Shown one piece after another: positions 1-8,450 of a stretch of 64,000 bases of DNA (its first letter is position 1; the number at the start of each line of letters is the position of its first letter). The position numbers were made by a program, and so were the translations under genes. The notes beneath the pieces are model-generated. The model did no database searches and was not told where the DNA came from. It saw only the letters and a program-made list of their open reading frames with translations. The DNA is from Pseudomonas botevensis. GTDB lineage: Bacteria > Pseudomonadota > Gammaproteobacteria > Pseudomonadales > Pseudomonadaceae. The DNA lies in assembly GCF_019145475.1 (NCBI RefSeq), contig NZ_JAHTKI010000016.1, forward strand, positions 1-64,000, read 5' to 3'.

Positions 1-200
1 CGAACACATCGAGAGGAGGTGCAGCGAAGCAAACCGCAGGCAATGCCCCCGGATGAATCCCGTAACGAAGGAATCCCGAGCCTAGGCGAGGGGCCGAACG
101 CCGGGGCCAAGCCTTTTGGGTTACCTTTTTGCTGGGCCGGCATTCCGGCGTTTGAAAAAGGTGACTCGCCGTAAGGGCGAAACCGCCATCAGCAACACCC
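1..200. repeat. Recurrent Pseudomonas intergenic sequence
   Basis: This stretch matches, from memory, a sequence that recurs at many places in Pseudomonas genomes. Frame 1 reads as an open frame ending near 180 without a start that I trust, and contains the recognisable string PPDESRNEGIPSLGEGPNAG. A short hairpin (TCGCC/GGCGA) lies at about 168-182. I read it as a dispersed repeat that is often over-annotated as a hypothetical protein, not as a gene. It lies downstream of the stop of the GGDEF/EAL gene. Confidence 0.4.
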
Positions 201-266
201 ACAGAAACGGATATTCACCCAAACCCCAAGAACCTGGCCGGCCCAGAGGCCGCCAAGGTTACAACC

Positions 267-2318
267 CTATAAAATCGCCGCATTACTCCGCTGCGCCTGC
301 TTGAGATAAACACTCAACTCCCGCGCCGGCAACGGCTTGCTGTAGTGATACCCCTGACCTTCGTGGCACCCCTCGGAGATGATGTAAGTCTCCTGCTCGG
401 CAGTCTCCACGCCCTCGGCAATCACCTGCATGCCCAGGCTCTTGCCCAACTGGATGATCGCGCGAACGATGGTCGCATCATCGTCGTCATCCAGCAGATC
501 CTGCACGAAACTCTTGTCGATCTTGATCTTGTCCAGCGGCAGGCTCTTCAGATAGCTCAGCGACGAATAGCCGGTGCCGAAGTCGTCGATGGCGATCAGC
601 GCGCCGGAGCGGCGCAGGCTCAACAGGTGCTGGGCGGCGGTGCTGATGTCTTCCATCAGGCCGGTTTCGGTGACTTCCAGCTCCAGGCTGCGCGGCGGCA
701 GGCGATACATCTGCAACAGGTTGTTGACCACGCGCGGAAGCTCCGCGTGGTGCAGTTGCACCGTGGACAGGTTGACCGCCATGCGCAGGTCGATGAAACC
801 CTGGTCGTGCCATTCGCGCAGTTGCTTGCAGGCCTGATCCAGCACCCACTCGCCGATGGCGATGATGGTGCCGTTCTGTTCGGCCAGTGGAATGAACAGG
901 TCCGGCGGCACCAGGCCGTGTTCCGGATGCTGCCAGCGAATCAGCGCCTCGACGCCCACTACGCGGTGATCGCGGTAACTGATCTGCGGTTGATAGACGA
1001 GGTAGAACTGATCGCGCAGCAAGGCATCGCGCAGGTCTTTTTCCAGTTCGCGGCGCCGACGCATTTCGCTGTCGACGCTGGCGATATAGAACTGATAACG
1101 GTTGCGCGAGCGGGTCTTGGCCAGGGTCATGGTCTGTTCGGCTTTCTGCAACAGCTTCTCGGTGCTGTCGCCATCCTCCGGGAACAGGGTGATGCCGATG
1201 GTCGCGCGCAGGCGGATTTCCTGATGGTCGAGGGCGAATGGCGCCTCGAGATCATCGAGGATGCTTTGCGCCAGTTCCGCCGCTTCGTAAGGTTGTTCGA
1301 TATCGGCCTGTACCAGGGCGAACTGGTCGCCGCCGAGGCGGGCGAGGGCGCCGAGACGACCGCTGTGGGCGCGCAACCGGTCGGCGAGGGCCAGCAGCAA
1401 CTGGTCGCCGGTCTGGTAGCTGAATTGTTCGTTGATCCCCTTGAAATCATCCAGCCCCACGCACAACACCGCGACCCGGCGTTGCAACTTGCCGGCGTCC
1501 ACCAGGATCTTGTCCAGTTGCTGCTGCAATTGCTGACGGTTCGGCAGGCCGGTGAGGAAGTCGTACTGGGCCATGCGCAGCAGGCTGTTTTCCGCTTCGT
1601 GGCGCAGGTGGGTGTTACGTTCGATTGATTCGAGCAACTGGTTGGCGGTGTTGATCCAGATCCCCAGTTCGTTTTTCTCGTGGCCCTTGAGCTGCGGAAT
1701 CTTGTGTTCGCTGGGGCGGTCCGGGTTGATCTCGGTGAGGTGTTCGATGATCCGCGACAGCGGCTTGGTCAGCAGCCAGTGATAGACCAGATACAGCACC
1801 AGACCCATGGCCAGGGCGCGCAGCACGCCGGAAATGAAGATGATGACCGAACTGACAATGAAGCTCTCGCCGTACGTGGCGGTGTCGAGGGTGATGCTCA
1901 GGTCGCCGTAATACTCGCTGTACGGGCCGCGTCCGACCAGTTGAGTGGTGAACGTGCGTTCCTGGCCGAGGATCAGGTCGGTCAGCCAGCGGCTGTTGGA
2001 ATGCTGCAGGTCGCGGGATTTCTGCGCGAGCATGGCTTCGTTGGGATGGCCGATGGAGGCCTGACGCACGGCATCGTCCTGGAACAGGCCTTCGATCACC
2101 TGCATGCCCATCTCCCGATCCAGGCTGTAGACCGCCTGTGTCGAGGGATCGCGAAACATGTCGAGGATGCGTTCGGCATCGCCGGCGACGGCCTGGCGTG
2201 TTTTATAGGCATCGAAAACAATCTGCGCGCAGCTCAAGACCACGCCGACGATCAATGCCGACAGGAGCACGACCCGGAGCAACTTCACCGACAAGCTGTT
2301 CTTGAGTTCCAGCTTCAA
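267..2318 (-). CDS. Membrane GGDEF/EAL cyclic-di-GMP phosphodiesterase
   Basis: The 683-residue protein has an N-terminal membrane helix (about 13-35), a periplasmic sensor region, a second helix (about 150-180), a HAMP-like linker, a GGDEF domain (about 255-410) and an EAL domain (about 425-670). The cyclase signature reads GGDQF instead of GG(D/E)EF, so synthesis is probably lost. The EAL domain keeps EALIRW and the DDFGTGYSSL loop, as in active phosphodiesterases. It probably lowers cyclic-di-GMP in response to a periplasmic signal. The start codon is TTG, with an AAGGAA ribosome site about 8 bases upstream. No better start lies ahead of the first membrane helix. It is monocistronic. Confidence 0.88.
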   Translation of the reverse strand: MKLELKNSLSVKLLRVVLLSALIVGVVLSCAQIVFDAYKTRQAVAGDAERILDMFRDPSTQAVYSLDREMGMQVIEGLFQDDAVRQASIGHPNEAMLAQKSRDLQHSNSRWLTDLILGQERTFTTQLVGRGPYSEYYGDLSITLDTATYGESFIVSSVIIFISGVLRALAMGLVLYLVYHWLLTKPLSRIIEHLTEINPDRPSEHKIPQLKGHEKNELGIWINTANQLLESIERNTHLRHEAENSLLRMAQYDFLTGLPNRQQLQQQLDKILVDAGKLQRRVAVLCVGLDDFKGINEQFSYQTGDQLLLALADRLRAHSGRLGALARLGGDQFALVQADIEQPYEAAELAQSILDDLEAPFALDHQEIRLRATIGITLFPEDGDSTEKLLQKAEQTMTLAKTRSRNRYQFYIASVDSEMRRRRELEKDLRDALLRDQFYLVYQPQISYRDHRVVGVEALIRWQHPEHGLVPPDLFIPLAEQNGTIIAIGEWVLDQACKQLREWHDQGFIDLRMAVNLSTVQLHHAELPRVVNNLLQMYRLPPRSLELEVTETGLMEDISTAAQHLLSLRRSGALIAIDDFGTGYSSLSYLKSLPLDKIKIDKSFVQDLLDDDDDATIVRAIIQLGKSLGMQVIAEGVETAEQETYIISEGCHEGQGYHYSKPLPARELSVYLKQAQRSNAAIL

Positions 2319-2617
2319 AGGGTTATTCCTTGTTCCGTGCGGGTAGCGTCAAGTTGCCATGAGTATTGGCAATCCCGTGTTGGCAGTCAAAGGGACAATC
2401 AAGCCTTGGGCGAATCGCCTGAAACTTGGCCAATATGCGGCTGACTGGAGTATTTGCCCTATTCGTACTGTTTCGGTTGTTTACGCCTCCAACTTGAGGG
2501 GAACGAGCGAAATTTTCCTCTGTTTGATGTTAGTCCGCCGTGGCTCGGGAGCAAGCGCGCCGGGGCGCTATTCGCTGTGGGAAATCTCTGATGCCGGCGC
2601 GGATGTTTTTTCGGCAT

Positions 2618-2646
2618 AAAAAAACCCGGCAACAGCCGGGTTTTTG
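2618..2646. terminator. Bidirectional intrinsic terminator after sodB
   Basis: A perfect AACCCGGC/GCCGGGTT stem with an AACA loop is flanked by an A tract on one side and a T tract on the other. It lies directly downstream of the sodB stop on the minus strand. The rest of 2319-2617 is the upstream region of the GGDEF/EAL gene, where I see nothing else. Confidence 0.85.
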
Positions 2647-2659
2647 TCTGGCGCGCAGC

Positions 2660-3256
2660 TTAAGCGGTGAAGGTCTTGCCTTCGAACTGCTCGGCCACGA
2701 ACTTCCAGTTGACCAGGTTCCAGAACGCTTCAACGTACTTCGGACGCAGGTTGCGGTAGTCGATGTAGTAGGCGTGTTCCCAGACGTCGCAGGTCAGCAG
2801 CGGGGTGTCGCCGCTGGTCAGCGGGTTGCCGGCGCCGATGGTGCTGGCCAGGGCCAGGGAACCGTCAGCCTTTTTCACCAGCCAGCCCCAGCCGGAACCG
2901 AAGGTGCCGATGGAAGTCTTGCTGAACTCTTCCTTGAACTTGTCGAACGAACCGAAAGCCGCATTGATGGCTTCAGCCAGTGCGCCGGTTGGTTGACCGC
3001 CGGCGTTTGGCGCCAGACAGTTCCAGTAGAAGGTGTGGTTCCAGACCTGAGCGGCGTTGTTGAAGATGCCGCCCGAGGAAGTCTTGACGATTTCTTCCAG
3101 GGTCTTGCCTTCGAACTCGGTGCCTGGCACCAGGTTGTTCAGGTTCACGACATAGGTGTTGTGGTGCTTGTCGTGGTGGAACTCCAGGGTTTCCTTGGAA
3201 ATGTGCGGCTGCAGGGCATCGTGTGCGTAAGGCAGCGGCGGCAATTCGAAAGCCAT
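2660..3256 (-). CDS. sodB: Superoxide dismutase [Fe]
   Basis: Converts superoxide to hydrogen peroxide and oxygen in the cytoplasm. The 198-residue protein begins MAFELPPLPY and shows the Fe/Mn-SOD fold: metal-ligand histidines in the HHDKHHNTYV segment and in NHTFYWNCL, and the C-terminal ligand pair in CDVWEHAYY. The residues around the active site fit iron rather than manganese. I chose the ATG at 3256 because AGGAGA precedes it. The frame stays open to 3304, but that extension is not part of the family. It is a single gene with its own terminator. The 128 bases to the lysE stop hold no gene. Confidence 0.97.
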   Translation of the reverse strand: MAFELPPLPYAHDALQPHISKETLEFHHDKHHNTYVVNLNNLVPGTEFEGKTLEEIVKTSSGGIFNNAAQVWNHTFYWNCLAPNAGGQPTGALAEAINAAFGSFDKFKEEFSKTSIGTFGSGWGWLVKKADGSLALASTIGAGNPLTSGDTPLLTCDVWEHAYYIDYRNLRPKYVEAFWNLVNWKFVAEQFEGKTFTA

Positions 3257-3432
3257 GATGATTCTCCTAATCAGGTCTGTTGCGGTGAGCGCAAGGCCGA
3301 TCACGGGCGGCCGGAAATACGCCGGCGAGTTTTTACTCTTTGCGGCGCAGGGTTCGGATCATAGCACCGGGGTAGCGGCATAACCACGCAACAACTGTGT
3401 GGGATAGAGGTTCCAGAGCTGTTTGGAATAAA

Positions 3433-4035
3433 TCACGAAGCCAATATCAATTGTCCGGCCACGGTGAACATCATCACCGCCACCAGCAGATCGAGAATCC
3501 GCCAGGTGCTCGGCCGCGCCAGCCACGGTGCCAGCCACGCCGCGCCGAGGGCCAGGGTGAAGAACCACAGCAGCGACGCACTCGCCGCACCGATCACGTA
3601 AGCGCCCGGCACTGATTGTTGGGCGCCGAGGGAGCCGATCAGCAATACGGTGTCGAGGTACACATGCGGGTTGAGCAGGGTCACCGCCAGCGCGCTGAGC
3701 ATCACCGCGCGCAGAGAGCGCACGGTCTGGTTTTCGCCCTGATCCAGGCTCTGTTTCGAGAACGCCCGGCGCAATGCCTGGCTGCCATACCAGATCAAGA
3801 ACGTGGCGCCACCCCAGCGGGCGATCGCCAGCAGCGTCGGGTTCTGCGCCAGGATCGTGGCGAGGCCGAATACTCCGGCCGCCACCAGAATCGCGTCGCA
3901 GACCACGCACAGTGCAGCCACCGGCAGGTGATGCTCGCGGCGCAGACTTTGCGCCAGCACAAAGGCGTTCTGGGTGCCGATCGCCATGATCAGCCCGAAC
4001 GCCACCAGCAGCCCGTTCACATAGCTTTGCCACAT
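3433..4035 (-). CDS. argO: LysE/ArgO-family basic amino acid exporter
   Basis: Inner-membrane exporter of about 200 residues with six hydrophobic segments. The N-terminus NGLLVAFGLIMAIGTQNAFV is typical of LysE/ArgO, and LLNPHVYLDTVLLIG is the second conserved block. Such exporters relieve excess arginine or lysine. The start at 4035 (MWQSYVNGLL) removes an unsupported upstream extension of the frame. The ACT-domain gene lies 5 bases upstream on the same strand, and an ArgP-type activator is divergent. That arrangement matches the known ArgP-ArgO regulatory pair, so induction by arginine or lysine is the expected control. The substrate is inferred from family and context. Confidence 0.88.
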   Translation of the reverse strand: MWQSYVNGLLVAFGLIMAIGTQNAFVLAQSLRREHHLPVAALCVVCDAILVAAGVFGLATILAQNPTLLAIARWGGATFLIWYGSQALRRAFSKQSLDQGENQTVRSLRAVMLSALAVTLLNPHVYLDTVLLIGSLGAQQSVPGAYVIGAASASLLWFFTLALGAAWLAPWLARPSTWRILDLLVAVMMFTVAGQLILAS

Positions 4036-4040
4036 AACCG

Positions 4041-4442
4041 TTACTCCGCGTTGGCTGCGAGATCGCGCAGTACTTGCAGGGCGCGCTCGGCGTCGGCCTG
4101 GCCGACAAACAAATGGTCGTGGTAGTAGCCGGCGATCACGTTGCAACTGATGCCGGCCTTGCCGAGTGCCGTGGCAAATGCAGCGGTGAGGCCGACCGCT
4201 TGCAGCGCCGAATGCACGTTCAGGGTGATCCACGCGGCGACGTAGTCGAAGCTGAAACCGGCGCGCTCGGCGTGGGAGCGTTCGAGGATGACCGTAAGGC
4301 CTTCCTGTTCGCGGAAACTTCCCACGACTTCCAGACCGCTCGGCAACCGGCCGTCGCGCAAGGTGCAGAACACGTATTCGCCGGGATTGAGCTGCGGACT
4401 CATGCTGCGCAGCAGGGTGGTCAACGAGGTTTCGCCCGCCAT
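4041..4442 (-). CDS. ACT-domain-containing protein
   Basis: A 133-residue protein of the small cytoplasmic ACT-like family (COG3602 type). It begins with a leader (MAGETSLTTLLRSMSPQL) typical of this family, followed by an ACT fold with ITLNVHSALQAVGLTAAF and GISCNVIAGYYHDHLFV. ACT modules usually bind amino acids. It is the first gene of a two-gene unit with the exporter and shares a 96-base divergent promoter region with the ArgP-type regulator. A role in sensing the exported amino acid is plausible but is inference. Confidence 0.82.
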   Translation of the reverse strand: MAGETSLTTLLRSMSPQLNPGEYVFCTLRDGRLPSGLEVVGSFREQEGLTVILERSHAERAGFSFDYVAAWITLNVHSALQAVGLTAAFATALGKAGISCNVIAGYYHDHLFVGQADAERALQVLRDLAANAE

Positions 4443-4538
4443 GGGAGTGATCCTTGATAAAGAGTGCTTGCTGGCTATTCTCGGGGCAGACGCTGTATAA
4501 GAAAAACCAATAGTGCTGATCGCTCATTAGGAAAACTG

Positions 4539-5432
4539 ATGTTCGACTACAAATTGCTTTCCGCTCTGGCCGCCGTGGTCGAGCAGGCCGGATTCGAACG
4601 CGCGGCGCAGGTGCTGGGGCTTTCGCAGTCGGCGATTTCCCAGCGGATCAAACTGCTGGAGGCGCGGGTCGGCCAACCGGTGCTGGTGCGCGGCACGCCG
4701 CCGTCGCCGACCGAGATCGGTCGACGCCTGCTCAACCATGTGCAGCAGGTGCGCCTGCTCGAACGGGATCTGCAAGGCCTGGTGCCGGCGCTGGACGAAG
4801 AGGGGCTGCCGGAGCGTCTGCGCATCGCCCTCAACGCTGACAGTCTGGCGACCTGGTGGGCCGAGGCGGTGGGCGATTTCTGCGCCGAGCAGCATCTGTT
4901 GCTGGATCTGATCGTCGAAGACCAGACCGTCGGCCTCAAGCGCATGCGCGCCGGTGAGGTGGCGGCCTGTCTGTGCGCCAGCGAACGACCGGTGGCCGGC
5001 GCCCGCAGCGTGTTGCTCGGGGCGATGCGTTACCGGGCGCTGGCGAGCCCTGCGTTCATCGAGCGGCATTTCCCCGATGGCGTGCGCGCCGAACAACTGC
5101 CGCGTACCCCGGCGCTGGTGTTCGGCCCGGACGACTTCCTGCAACATCGCTACCTCGCTTCCCTCGGTGTCGATGGCGGTTTCGAGCATCACCTGTGCCC
5201 GTCCTCCGAGGGTTTCATCCGCTTGACGGAGGCCGGCCTGGGCTGGGGGCTGGTGCCGGAGCTGCAAGTGCGCGAGCAGTTGCAACGGGGTGTGTTGCGC
5301 GAACTGTTGCCAGATAAACCGATCGATGTGCCGTTGTACTGGCATCATTGGCGCAACGGCGGTCAGTTGCTGGGGCTGCTGACCGAGCAACTGGTGCGAT
5401 CTTCGGGACAATGGCTGGTGCCGTTGGACTGA
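4539..5432 (+). CDS. argP: LysR-type regulator, ArgP/IciA family
   Basis: A 297-residue LysR regulator. The N-terminal winged helix-turn-helix (about 1-60) contains RAAQVLGLSQSAISQRIKLL, followed by the effector domain. In ArgP systems lysine and arginine modulate activation of the exporter gene. The neighbouring divergent exporter makes that identification strong. The ATG at 4539 is preceded by TTAGGAAA. The frame is open for 25 codons further upstream, but residues there do not match LysR N-termini. The SDR gene follows 54 bases downstream and may be co-transcribed. Confidence 0.87.
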   Translation: MFDYKLLSALAAVVEQAGFERAAQVLGLSQSAISQRIKLLEARVGQPVLVRGTPPSPTEIGRRLLNHVQQVRLLERDLQGLVPALDEEGLPERLRIALNADSLATWWAEAVGDFCAEQHLLLDLIVEDQTVGLKRMRAGEVAACLCASERPVAGARSVLLGAMRYRALASPAFIERHFPDGVRAEQLPRTPALVFGPDDFLQHRYLASLGVDGGFEHHLCPSSEGFIRLTEAGLGWGLVPELQVREQLQRGVLRELLPDKPIDVPLYWHHWRNGGQLLGLLTEQLVRSSGQWLVPLD

Positions 5433-5486
5433 CGGCCAGCGTCAAGACACCCGAATCAGGCAAAACGAAAGACAGCGGAGCTTTAC

Positions 5487-6479
5487 ATGAAAATTCTGGT
5501 CACCGGCGCAAGCGGCTTCATTGGCGGACGCTTTGCGCGTTTTGCCCTGGAGCAGGGCCTGGACGTGCGGGTCAACGGTCGCCGGGCCGAAGGTGTCGAG
5601 CATCTGGTGCGCCGGGGCGCCGAATTTGTCCAAGGCGACTTGAGCGACGCAGATCTGGTGCGTGAACTCTGCGCGGACGTCGAAGCCGTGGTGCATTGCG
5701 CTGGCGCCGTCGGCTTGTGGGGGCGCTATCCGGACTTTCATCAGGGCAATGTGCAGGTCACTGAAAACGTGGTCGAAGCCTGTCTCAAGCAGCGGGTGCG
5801 GCGGCTGGTGCATCTGTCGTCGCCGTCGATCTACTTCGATGGCCGCGACCATCTCGGCCTGACCGAAGAGCAAGTGCCCAAGCGCTTCAGGCATCCCTAC
5901 GCAGCGACCAAGTACCTGGCTGAGCAGAAGGTCTTCGGCGCCCAGGAATTCGGCCTCGAAACCCTGGCCCTGCGCCCGCGCTTCGTCACTGGCGCAGGGG
6001 ATATGAGCATCTTCCCGCGTTTGCTGAAGATGCAGCGCAAGGGGCGTCTGGCGATCATCGGCGACGGGCTGAACAAGGTCGATTTCACCAGCGTACACAA
6101 CCTCAACGAAGCGCTGCTCAGCAGTCTGCTGGCGACCGGCTCCGCACTGGGCAAGGCCTATAACATCAGCAACGGAGCGCCGGTGCCGTTGTGGGATGTG
6201 GTCAATTACGTGATGCGCAGGATGGAAGTCCCGCAGGTCACCCGATACCGTTCCTACGGGCTGGCCTACAGCGTCGCGGCGCTCAACGAGGGCGCGTGCA
6301 AGCTCTGGCCGGGGCGCCCCGAGCCGACGTTGTCGCGCCTGGGCATGCAGGTCATGAACAAAAATTTCACCCTCGACATCAGCCGCGCCCGGCATTATCT
6401 GGACTACGATCCGAAAGTCAGTCTGTGGACGGCGCTCGATGAGTTCTGTGGCTGGTGGAAAGCCCAGGACATTCGTTGA
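5487..6479 (+). CDS. NAD(P)-dependent epimerase/dehydratase (extended SDR, 3-beta-HSD type)
   Basis: A 330-residue extended short-chain dehydrogenase. The nucleotide-binding motif GASGFIGG is at residues 7-14, a conserved HCAGAVGLWG region follows, and the catalytic YxxxK reads YAATK near residue 138, with SSPSIYFDG supplying the active-site serine region. It is most like the 3-beta-hydroxysteroid dehydrogenase/sugar epimerase branch. The physiological substrate cannot be read from the sequence. A GGAG ribosome site precedes the start. A GC-rich hairpin without a T tract at 6486-6502 follows the stop and may act as a terminator. Confidence 0.83.
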   Translation: MKILVTGASGFIGGRFARFALEQGLDVRVNGRRAEGVEHLVRRGAEFVQGDLSDADLVRELCADVEAVVHCAGAVGLWGRYPDFHQGNVQVTENVVEACLKQRVRRLVHLSSPSIYFDGRDHLGLTEEQVPKRFRHPYAATKYLAEQKVFGAQEFGLETLALRPRFVTGAGDMSIFPRLLKMQRKGRLAIIGDGLNKVDFTSVHNLNEALLSSLLATGSALGKAYNISNGAPVPLWDVVNYVMRRMEVPQVTRYRSYGLAYSVAALNEGACKLWPGRPEPTLSRLGMQVMNKNFTLDISRARHYLDYDPKVSLWTALDEFCGWWKAQDIR

Positions 6480-6599
6480 TACGAAACGGGCCGTCGGCCC
6501 GTGCTGAACCCTGCTACAGCTTGAGGGTCAATCCCTGCGGTCGCGGGGTTTATACTTCGCCGCAATCAGCCATTACCGCGTTTCCCAAAGGTTGCCTCA

Positions 6600-7460
6600 A
6601 TGTCCATGCGTAACGATGCCCACGACGACGATTTCGATGATGTACCGAGCCTGCGCGCCGACAGCCTCGATGACGATGACTTCCCGACCACTACTCGCAC
6701 CTCCGTGCACTCGCGCACGCCGCCGGTGGTCAAGGTCAAGTCCGCCAGTACCGGGCCGCTGTGGGCGCTGGTCGGCGCATTGTTCTTCGCTTTCATCGGC
6801 CTGGCCTGGTGGAGTTTCCAGCAGATCTCGCTGATGGAGCAGCAACTGGTGGCGACCCAGGAAAGTTTCGCGCGGATCAGTGAGGAAGCAGCGGGGCGCC
6901 TGCAAGACATTTCCGGCAAGGTCGTCGCCAGCCAGAGCAACGTCACCAGCGACAGTGAAGCCTTGAAGTTGCAGATCAAGCAACTGGAAAGCCGGCTCCA
7001 GGATCAGAACAAACAACAGCAGGGGCTGGCCGGGCAGCAGGCCACGGATCTGGACAAGCGCCTGGCGCAAATGGCCGCCCAGGCCACTGAGCAACAGACC
7101 GCCAACACTCAGCTGCAGGCCCAGGTCAAAGCCCTGAGCGCTGAACTGGCCACCCTCAAGAGCACCCCGGCCGACACCAGCAAGATCGAGGCCGAGTTCA
7201 AGAGCTTCGATGCGCAGTTCAAGAGCCTCGGTGCGGACATCGTGGCGCTGAAAAAACAGGGCAATCCGAGTGCCGCCATCGATCGTCTGGAACAGGAAAT
7301 CGTGGTGCTCAAAAGCGAGCAGGACAATCGCCCGGCCGCAGCCCAGGGGGGCACCAACACGGCCGAGTTCGATGCCTTCCGTGGGCAGATGACCCGCAAC
7401 ATCAACACCCTCCAGGCGCAGATCCAGAACCTGCAACAGCAGATCAACTCGCGGCCTTGA
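6600..7460 (+). CDS. Single-pass membrane protein with long coiled coil
   Basis: A 286-residue protein I cannot name functionally. The first 50 residues are acidic and disordered (DDDFDD, DDDDFP). One hydrophobic helix follows (GPLWALVGALFFAFIGLAWW, about 52-72), then about 190 residues rich in Gln, Leu and Lys with heptad spacing, consistent with a coiled coil in the periplasm. Related proteins in pseudomonads are annotated as hypothetical or, loosely, as ATPases, but no Walker motif is present. It is flanked by intergenic DNA on both sides and is probably monocistronic. Confidence 0.75.
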   Translation: MSMRNDAHDDDFDDVPSLRADSLDDDDFPTTTRTSVHSRTPPVVKVKSASTGPLWALVGALFFAFIGLAWWSFQQISLMEQQLVATQESFARISEEAAGRLQDISGKVVASQSNVTSDSEALKLQIKQLESRLQDQNKQQQGLAGQQATDLDKRLAQMAAQATEQQTANTQLQAQVKALSAELATLKSTPADTSKIEAEFKSFDAQFKSLGADIVALKKQGNPSAAIDRLEQEIVVLKSEQDNRPAAAQGGTNTAEFDAFRGQMTRNINTLQAQIQNLQQQINSRP

Positions 7461-7576
7461 CGCCTCTTTGGCGAGGGAGGCGGCTCCCTCGCAATCTCCA
7501 GAAACCTACTGAATATTCATACATAACCCCAGGCCGTCTACGCTCTTGAAACACCAACAGGAACGAGGGATGCGTC

Positions 7577-8425
7577 ATGGGGTTTGTGCATAAGCTGGCC
7601 TGGCTCGGCGTGGTGCTGATGCTGAGTCTCGGCCAGGCCAACGCTGCCAAAACGGAGAAGGACGACAGCCAGGCGGCCATCGCCTTGCTGGAGAAGGCCC
7701 TGGCCTACTACCACAACAACGGCGACAAGGCGTTTGCCGCTTTCAGTCGTCAGGGGGAGTTCGTCGACAAGGATCGCTACGTGTTCGTGGTCGACACCAA
7801 GGGCGTCATGCTCGCCAGCGGCGGGCCATCGTCGGCGCTGATCGGCCGGGATGTCAGCGAAGTGCTCGGGCCAGATTTGCAGAAAGCCTTCAAGGACGCC
7901 TTGAAAGTGCCGGAAGGCAACGGCATCCAGCAGGCAGAATACCGCTGGAAGAATCAGGCCGACGGCAAGGTCGAGCGCAAGCATGTGTATTACCAGCGCA
8001 TCGGCCAGCGGATTCTGGCGGTCGGTTATTACCTGCCCCGGGCCTCGGCCGAGCAGGCGAAGGCGTTGCTGGACAAGGCCGCGACCGATCTGGGCAAGGA
8101 CGAGAAGGGCACTTTGACGGCGATCAACTCACTCAAGGGCGGCTATCTGGTCGATGACTTGTATGTGTTCGTGGTCGACCTCACCAACCAGCGCTACGTC
8201 GCCCATGGCACCAACCTGCGTCTGATCAACACCGACTTCGGCAAGATCAAGGACCCCGAAGGCAAGCCGGTGGGCGAGCCGATCCTGGCGCTGATCGCCA
8301 CACAGGACGAAGGCGAATACGAATACCGCTGGAAAAACCCGGTGACCGACAAGGTCGAGGACAAGCACGCCTACCTGAAGAAGGTCGGGCATTTTCTCGT
8401 GGCGGTCGGGTATTACAGCCCTTGA
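7577..8425 (+). CDS. Secreted tandem Cache-domain protein
   Basis: A 282-residue exported protein with a signal peptide ending near ANA/AKT (about residue 22). Two Cache-like sensor domains follow. Their parallel structure is visible in DRYVFVVDTKGVMLASGG and DLYVFVVDLTNQRYVAHG, each followed by EYRWKN and ending GYYLP or GYYSP. Cache domains bind small extracellular ligands such as carboxylates or amino acids. There is no transmembrane helix after the signal and no output domain, so it probably works as a periplasmic sensor subunit or binding protein. No partner gene is adjacent. The stop is 25 bases from the convergent MFS gene. Confidence 0.82.
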   Translation: MGFVHKLAWLGVVLMLSLGQANAAKTEKDDSQAAIALLEKALAYYHNNGDKAFAAFSRQGEFVDKDRYVFVVDTKGVMLASGGPSSALIGRDVSEVLGPDLQKAFKDALKVPEGNGIQQAEYRWKNQADGKVERKHVYYQRIGQRILAVGYYLPRASAEQAKALLDKAATDLGKDEKGTLTAINSLKGGYLVDDLYVFVVDLTNQRYVAHGTNLRLINTDFGKIKDPEGKPVGEPILALIATQDEGEYEYRWKNPVTDKVEDKHAYLKKVGHFLVAVGYYSP

Positions 8426-8450
8426 GCACATGATGGCCGGTGGGAGCCGG

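Noticed and set aside
2359..2619. Plus-strand frame of 86 codons upstream of the GGDEF/EAL gene
   Set aside because: No ribosome site, no recognisable features, and it runs into the sodB terminator.
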